64,000 nt of DNA from Mansonella perstans. Its lineage: Eukaryota; Nematoda; Chromadorea; Rhabditida; Onchocercidae. This document shows positions 58,287 through 64,000 of the stretch, in pieces. The notes under the pieces were generated by a model. That model saw only the letters and a list, made by a program, of their open reading frames with translations, made no database searches and was not told the DNA's origin. The DNA is taken from assembly GCA_037074765.1 (NCBI GenBank), contig JBAMDO010000082.1:124001-188000 (forward strand), written 5' to 3'. The stretch's first letter is position 1. Each line of letters begins with the position of its first letter. Made by a program: the position numbers and the translations under genes.

Positions 58287-60662
58287 CACCATCTTTTCAT
58301 TCAGTTTATATATTCTAAACATATTTCAATAAATTTATTGAAATCAAATCTTTCTAATTAATTAATTTTTTCAAAAATTTATCAGTTAATTAATTTCTTG
58401 GCGCAGTTTAAGATCTCATTTATTTTTTTCTAACTTTAGAATTCAATCAAAAGAAATTTTATATAGGATAAAGCAAATGTACTACATTCATATTATTTGT
58501 AAGATTAATTATACGAACATTGTATGCTAATGAAACACGAAATATTCAGGCCTGATCTTTTAAAAAGATATACTAGTTCATTATTGCATATTGGCCACAT
58601 CTTATTGATCTTAACTTTAGTAATATTCCCTGTTTGAAAAATTGTATCATTGAACAAACTGATTTCCGATTAGTACAATCTATTGAATTATTTCTCGCTT
58701 CGTAGCACCACGTGCTGATTTTTTTTTCACTTCGTTGTTTGATCTTTTATACTACTACCATTCATAATTCTGTCACGACGTGACCTACGATACTTCCTAC
58801 TTCATAACATGTTGTCAATGAAATTTATTGTCAATTGTCAATCTCTATATTAATCTTTATAATTCGAAATAAAGGTCAGAATTCCGGAATAGAACATCTG
58901 AAATTCGGCATAGGCTGCAAAGGAAAAGTTCCCGATATCAACAAACTCTAACAATCTAAGTAGCAACTTTTTTTTTCTGATTTTTTTAAACATGAAAGAA
59001 ATCATGAAAATTTCTTCACACTGTTAACTGGTTAATTTTAGAGCTTTTCATTAATTAATTAATGAGTAATAACTTAAGGTAATTAAAATTTTGCTGAGAA
59101 ATTCTTGTGATCGCTAAGTGTCACATATGGTAAGTTGATAAGTAGGGTTCTGCTTTTAAAGTTCAATGGAATAGGTAAAAACAGAAAATTAACCAGATAG
59201 AAAAGGTTAATGTAGAATGACTGGTAGCAGGATGGGAAATTACAAGTAGCTATCAGTTTTTTTAAAAATATCACTAATTTAAACGATATTTCGTAAATAA
59301 TTCGAGCATTCTTTACAAGTAAATTCATCATTAATTAAAAAATTGTTCCACTAAACTTAATTAGCTACAATTTTAATTTTAATTGGAAAATTCTGAAAAT
59401 TTTATTATAATTCATTGTTCTGTGCAAATGTAGAACATTTCGCTATGTGTATTATGTCTTATTGATTACTGGGCAAATTTTCGCTTGAATATTTCGTGTG
59501 ACCAAGTGCAATTACAAAAGTCAAGCTAGCAGAAGGTGGCATAAGATAATAGCAACATCCCAATTCTAAAATATTTGGCATGATTTGAAATCTTTTCAAA
59601 AAAGTATCGGCTCGATCACATCTACCGTATTCTTCGATTACATTTATCGATTTTATCATTGGAACTATTTGTAATGTATGATTTTATAGCAGTGAATTTT
59701 CATCTTCAAAAAATTTTTCCTCATTCTTTGAAAACATTTAAGGCGTATTGTTGTTATCATATATTATTACTCTTCATTCATTTAAAATTTTTAAAGTCGA
59801 TTAAAAATATTAAATTAAACAAAACTTAAATGATTAAACAATAATTTTGAAATTAAACAAAATTTAAATTTAAATTAATGTTATTTTACAACATTTCTTT
59901 CAGAAAATCTACATATTTGATGGGAAATTACATTATAAATAAATCAAAAACAAAATTTTATTGTCAGTGCAATTTGTACGAAAGTTAGGAATACGATGGT
60001 ATTTTATTCCAGTGTTTGTCAATTTTCCTTTTTTTCGTTTACTTTCATCATATTATCATATATATTATTATTAATGAATTGATAATTCATACTGTGGAAC
60101 TGTTTGTTACAGTACAATTTTTACGGAGTAAATATTGCAAGCCAAATGTATTACTCTTTATTGGCAATTTTATTGGTAACTTTTAAACTGATCTAAACTA
60201 GTCTATTTCAGATCAAAAAAATTAGATGTACTGAAAATGCATTACAATATGGGCAATATGTTCTTGAAACATAACAAAATATCTTTCCTAAATCATGCAT
60301 TCCCATATAGATTGTATAAGAAGAATAGCGTATCATTTTCAATGTTTTTACTCTATACCAAAATTTTAAAATTAATTATTTCACGGAAGTGAGATAAGGA
60401 GGAGAAAAAATGGATAACAAATGAAATAAACAAAAATCATTTAAAAATGCTACTGTTTACTTTATCTTATTCAATATGTCCGATATTATGCGAAAATGGT
60501 TAAATTTCTAAAAAATATCGGAAAATACAATTTCTTTTGAAAAACGGGAAATCTTTATTATTGAATTTTATCAGTATGTTCATAATCACAAGAAATTAAT
60601 CCATAGTTGAAGAAATAAAATTGACAACTGATATGATAAAATAAACACATGGTAATATTTAG
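58287..60662. other. Intergenic, one weak frame
   Basis: The AATAAA at 58329-58334, just after the Ly6-like gene, may be its polyadenylation signal. I see no supported gene except the doubtful minus frame at 59459-59659. Confidence 0.5.
59459..59659 (-). CDS. Doubtful small ORF
   Basis: It has 66 codons from an ATG that follows CATTACAAATAG by five bases. The translation has mixed composition (VIEEYGRCDRADTFLKRFQI, MPPSASLTFVIALGHTKYSS) and is less biased than typical AT-rich chance frames. No family is recognised and no further exon found. Confidence 0.2.
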   Translation of the reverse strand: MIKSINVIEEYGRCDRADTFLKRFQIMPNILELGCCYYLMPPSASLTFVIALGHTKYSSENLPSNQ

Positions 60663-61248
60663 CTGAACAAAAAAGAACAGATAGATTTGGAGGATAATGA
60701 AGGAGACAGAGATGAAACAAGTTCATGGGCAGCGTTAGTTCGCAAACAGTCTATCGCTTTTGATCATAAACATCCTATCATATCAGTTCCGGTGATAAGT
60801 ATTCATTATTTATCTTCCAATAATCCAAAAAAAAAAAGGTAAAAAAATTTTTTTTGCATAATATATGCTAATTATAAATATGTGCTACTTTTTTAAATGA
60901 TTTATTGCGTTGTAAATTTAAATTTTTTTATCAAGTAATTAGTTTAATTGTTTAAAAGAAACTGATAAGAATGCTTAATATTTGACAAACATATGTAGAG
61001 ACAGTTATTTTTTCCTATATACCCTTATCAGTCATATATATGATGATTATAGTAATCACTATTATGATTGCAATATTGTATATTATCGTACTAAATGGAT
61101 ATTGTAGGTATTGTAGGACAATTGGTATGCGATCAACATTTAGTGTAAGCTTACCAGATGGTGAAGATGAACAAAGTGGTGTTGGTGAAAAAAGTGCCAT
61201 AAGTCACAATGGTTCTTCCCTTTCTGGCAATAGTGATTACAGTGAAAG
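60663..61248 (+). CDS. Single-pass membrane protein, partial
   Basis: Two exons, 60663-60791 and 61001-61248, join in phase 0 (donor CCG|gtgata, acceptor GTAGAG). The first is acidic then basic (LNKKEQIDLEDNEGDRDETS, SWAALVRKQSIAFDHKHPII). The second begins with a strong membrane segment (MMIIVITIMIAILYIIVLNG) followed by CRYCRTIG, a possible palmitoylated juxtamembrane motif, and an acidic, serine-rich tail (SLPDGEDEQSGVGEKSAI). It leaves at AG|gtgttt in phase 2. Both the 5' start and the 3' end are missing from my model. The downstream coiled-coil pieces do not join in phase. The protein is not recognised. Confidence 0.45.
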
Positions 61249-61497
61249 GTGTTTTTTTTATCATTTTGTAAAAAAAGAAAATATTTGAATGTGCAAAACC
61301 TGACGATATTTTTTCAGTTGGTTTATTTTCTAAAATTTCAGGGTTTGAGAAATCTAAGTGTTGGAAATATTGTGCATATTTCGTAGATTTTTATTGTATC
61401 GTCAAAATATCGTTTTTTTTTTTGCGAGAAATGTATGCTTATGTTACTGACTGCATTCTTATTCTACATTTTTTTTGCGCCCAATAAACGATTGCAG

Positions 61498-62940
61498 CTA
61501 AAATTGTCAGAAAAATCGTTGAAAACGGAACTGATGAGAGCAGAAGAAAAATTACAAACGAAAAAAGAACGTGGGCGAAGAGTTATTCTAGATTTATGCT
61601 GTAACTGGAGATGAATTACAGTGATCCAGTTACTTTCTATAGAAATGCTGACGATAGATAGTTGAATGCTTAAGGATTTAAAACAATTGTGAAAATTCGA
61701 AAATTCGCATGTGGTGAGGTGCATTGCTTTAGCTAGAGCACTATCAAAAAGCTGAGGAGGGCGCAAGAGAATCTCGTCTAAGGATGCAAAAGGAATTGGA
61801 TGCTTCAAAAGCATTTTTTGAGTCACTGTCCAATGAAAACAAATCTTTGAGACAAGAAAAATTCTTCCTTGATGAACGTTGCGAGGAATTACTTAAAAAT
61901 GTATTTTCTTTTTGATTCAACTCAATTTCATACATCTTATAATTTCCGAAATCTACCATTTGTTTCTAAAATTAAAACCTATCTCGACTTTATCAAGCAA
62001 GTCGCTTGCTTCGAAAATATCTTACTTTCCTGTAGGATAATCGAACTTAAATCAAAAGAAAAAGAAATTTTTCAGGGCAATTCATTAACAGAAAGCGTTA
62101 CGAATCTTACAAGCAATGTTGAAGGTTTAAAAGAAATGAATCTCGGTCTGCACCAAAAGGCAATTCTCGAAAATTGAAAAAGACAATAAAGTATTTGAAA
62201 GAAAGGAAAAGCGAAGCATCGTCGCCGAAAAGAATAGGATATTTGCAACAATGAAGTCGTGACTTACTGAGAATAATAAGCACTGATAACTTACACATTT
62301 TCCATAAGTGGGTGTAGCACTCATCCCAACTACTTTTAGTTCGAATAAAATGATTTTCATTTAAAAAAAAAAAAAAACAGCGTGAAGCAACACCTAAATT
62401 GAATAATTCAAAGGTTCTATCCCATCTTCTTTTTTTTTACTAAAGACTGAAGGTGAAAAATCAGGAAAATGAATTACAGCGATGTAGAGAATGTTGAGTA
62501 TCGAAAGGAAATTCAAAAATACATTTGTAGAACTTGAAAAACAGACAGCGATCTAACAAAAGAAGTAAGTTCCCTCTCTTAGCCCAACCTGATTCTACTC
62601 GTTCAATTCAGAGTGTATCCTTTCTTTAGAATTTATCGTACGAAATTATTCATGACCACTTCACATGAAAATAAAAACCACTAATGAGGCAATTTAAGTG
62701 TTCTCTTGACACATGGCTTCATATTATTTGCAATATAGTTCTGAACATTACATCAATTTCAGATCGGAAGAATATGAAAAATTAGCGAAACGTGTCTTAG
62801 AGCTTTCAGATTCTGTAAAAGACAAGAAACCAACACCCTCCAACACTGCACCACGCTCATCTAAAGTCCCGACACCATGGTCCGACAGATCCTTTCACAA
62901 TCAGGAATCCAACATTCGGTATTCTGTATGATTATTAGGG
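61498..62940 (+). pseudogene. Decayed coiled-coil protein gene
   Basis: Pieces in different frames carry clear heptad-type sequence. 61498-61605: LSEKSLKTELMRAEEKLQTK. 61738-61898, leaving at AAT|gtattt: YQKAEEGARESRLRMQKELD and NENKSLRQEKFFLDERCEEL. 62034-62177: SLTESVTNLTSNVEGLKEMN then a TGA. 62764-62931: RSEEYEKLAKRVLELSDSVK, then a proline/serine-rich end (TPSNTAPRSSKVPTPWSD). Between them are in-frame stops and shifts (for example 62170-62290 and 62440-62540) that no good intron removes. The coiled coil followed by a Pro/Ser tail resembles girdin/hook-type proteins, but that is only a general likeness. It is probably a pseudogene or a much-eroded duplicate. Confidence 0.5.
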
Positions 62941-63433
62941 ACAACCATCTCCGTTGTTTATAGTTTCTGACTTTTCTCAAATTTCAGTTATTAACAGTTT
63001 TAAAGATTGTTTATGAAACAACAATTTTATCGCTAATTGAAAACACAATATTTCAGTCATCTCCTATTCTTGAATCATCGACTGTTCAGCACAAATCACA
63101 AACGAATTCAAAGCAATGAAAGAATTCTTTAGTTCATTTAATCGAATTTGAATTTTTATTAAATCGGCAGCAGTAGTGTTATCATTGCCAATTTTTTGCT
63201 TCATATCTGCTATCAAAACATTTTTTTTACAAGACTAAATTGTGAACAAAAAGAAATTTTCAGAGGATGAATATAGGAATCTATCATATGATAACATGAA
63301 TTTACTCGCAGTAAAGTGCACATTTCAAAATTGGCAGTCTTTTCGTTTTTCAAAAAGAACATTCAAATAGTAATTTAACAAAGCAGAAGGTATAGGCTGA
63401 AGAGCAGTATACATCAATACATCAAAAGGAGCT
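62941..63433. other. Intergenic, nothing seen
   Basis: No frame or RNA that I can support. It contains the 3' flank of the minus-strand gene at 63434. Confidence 0.5.
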
Positions 63434-63881
63434 TCACAAGCTCTTGTAAGCGTTCAATGAAAGCTGTTTTAAAAGTATTCGAAGTTGTTCTTTCGGTATG
63501 ACCTGGAAAGGAGATGTCAAATTTAAAGTAATTATGTACTCTTAAAAATGTGACCTGATAAGAACTTAAATGAACAAACGTAGTATAATTCCTCAAAAAA
63601 TTTGAAAATTCATCGGAGTTTCTATTACTGCAAACAAAGAAATATATTTCAGTACCATGCACATTATATTATCAGTGTATAAAAATCCGAAACAAATAAA
63701 AACTTACTTCTGCCAACATATACTCCTCATCAGCTAGTAATTCGACCAACTGTGCAGATCCATTTATATTGCTTTTTTCAAATAGAGTTACTAGCATAAC
63801 AACAACTGCAGTAACATAACGAGACCTTATTTCAGTGAGTTTTTTGACTTCGTCCTGGCTAGGCTTAAATCTTTCAAACAT
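63434..63881 (-). CDS. Small 80-residue helical protein, unknown
   Basis: Two minus-strand exons, 63881-63708 (58 codons, donor GAA|gtaagt) and 63502-63434 (22 codons plus TGA, acceptor TCCTTTCCAG), join in phase 0. The protein begins MFERFKPSQDEVKKLTEIRS, continues through RYVTAVVVMLVTLFEKSNIN and QLVELLADEEYMLAE, and ends VIPKEQLRILLKQLSLNAYK. It has no signal peptide or cysteines and looks like an all-helical cytosolic or complex-subunit protein. Splice sites and codon texture are good, so the gene is probably real and complete. I do not recognise the family. Confidence 0.65.
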
Positions 63882-64000
63882 TATAAAAATGTTTGTAATT
63901 TTTTTTAGATTATGTAAATAATCTTTTCAATTCCTTTTAATGATCCTAGAACCAAACAGTGATAGATTTTCTTGAAAACGTCATAAATTTGATATAAGCA

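Noticed and set aside
61464..61826. Minus-strand frame of 120 codons
   Set aside because: Antisense of the coiled-coil segments on the plus strand; such heptad-rich sequence commonly leaves the opposite strand open.
1..64000. tRNA, rRNA or CRISPR-like features
   Set aside because: I saw no cloverleaf with A/B boxes, no rRNA-like conserved block and no regularly spaced identical repeats with unique spacers. A tRNAscan-SE or Infernal run would be decisive.

Overview
This AT-rich window (long A/T homopolymers, no operon-like bacterial structure) reads as a nematode nuclear genome, most likely a parasitic clade III / filarial type. The evidence is combined: small exons with GT-AG introns as short as about 36 and 81 bp, pyrimidine-tract AG sites directly before start codons (likely spliced-leader acceptors), an MSP domain, secreted ShKT-domain proteins and decayed BEL/Pao retroelements with env-like tails. 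The genus is inference; no marker gene fixes it. All gene models were built by hand from frames, splice signals and phase agreement.

Region by region. 1-7.6 kb: mostly intergenic, with a four-exon membrane-protein gene (2793-3842, +) and a small, apparently broken gene (5098-5328, +). 7.6-21.4 kb: a 14-exon, 700-residue ankyrin-repeat gene on the minus strand (15130 to 7627), preceded on the same strand by two exons of an MSP domain (20023-17846) whose phase and splice signals allow fusion to the ankyrin gene; further exons lie at 20.8-21.4 kb. 23.8-25.4 kb: a secreted protein with five ShKT domains made by tandem exon duplication. 29.5-32.0 kb: a second ShKT protein with two domains and a GPI-type tail. 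33.2-45.7 kb: decayed BEL/Pao retroelements (LTRs, gag, protease/RT and env-like remnants) surrounding a five-exon secreted cysteine-containing protein gene (37349-38470, +). 46.5-49.1 kb: a complete six-exon SWEET sugar transporter (-). 51.3-52.7 kb: an antisense LTR piece and a GC-richer, coding-like island. 55.9-58.3 kb: a ten-cysteine Ly6/uPAR-like GPI-type protein (+). 60.6-62.9 kb: a single-pass membrane protein fragment and a decayed coiled-coil gene. 63.4-63.9 kb: a two-exon 80-residue protein (-).

Several genes would act at the cell surface or outside the cell (two ShKT proteins, the secreted cysteine protein, the Ly6-like protein, the SWEET transporter). No shared pathway can be proved from the sequence. 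The most unusual items are the ShKT exon array with one shortened domain, the possible MSP-ankyrin fusion, the spliced secreted-protein gene lying between retroelement LTRs, and a well-preserved short reading frame just inside a decayed retroelement.
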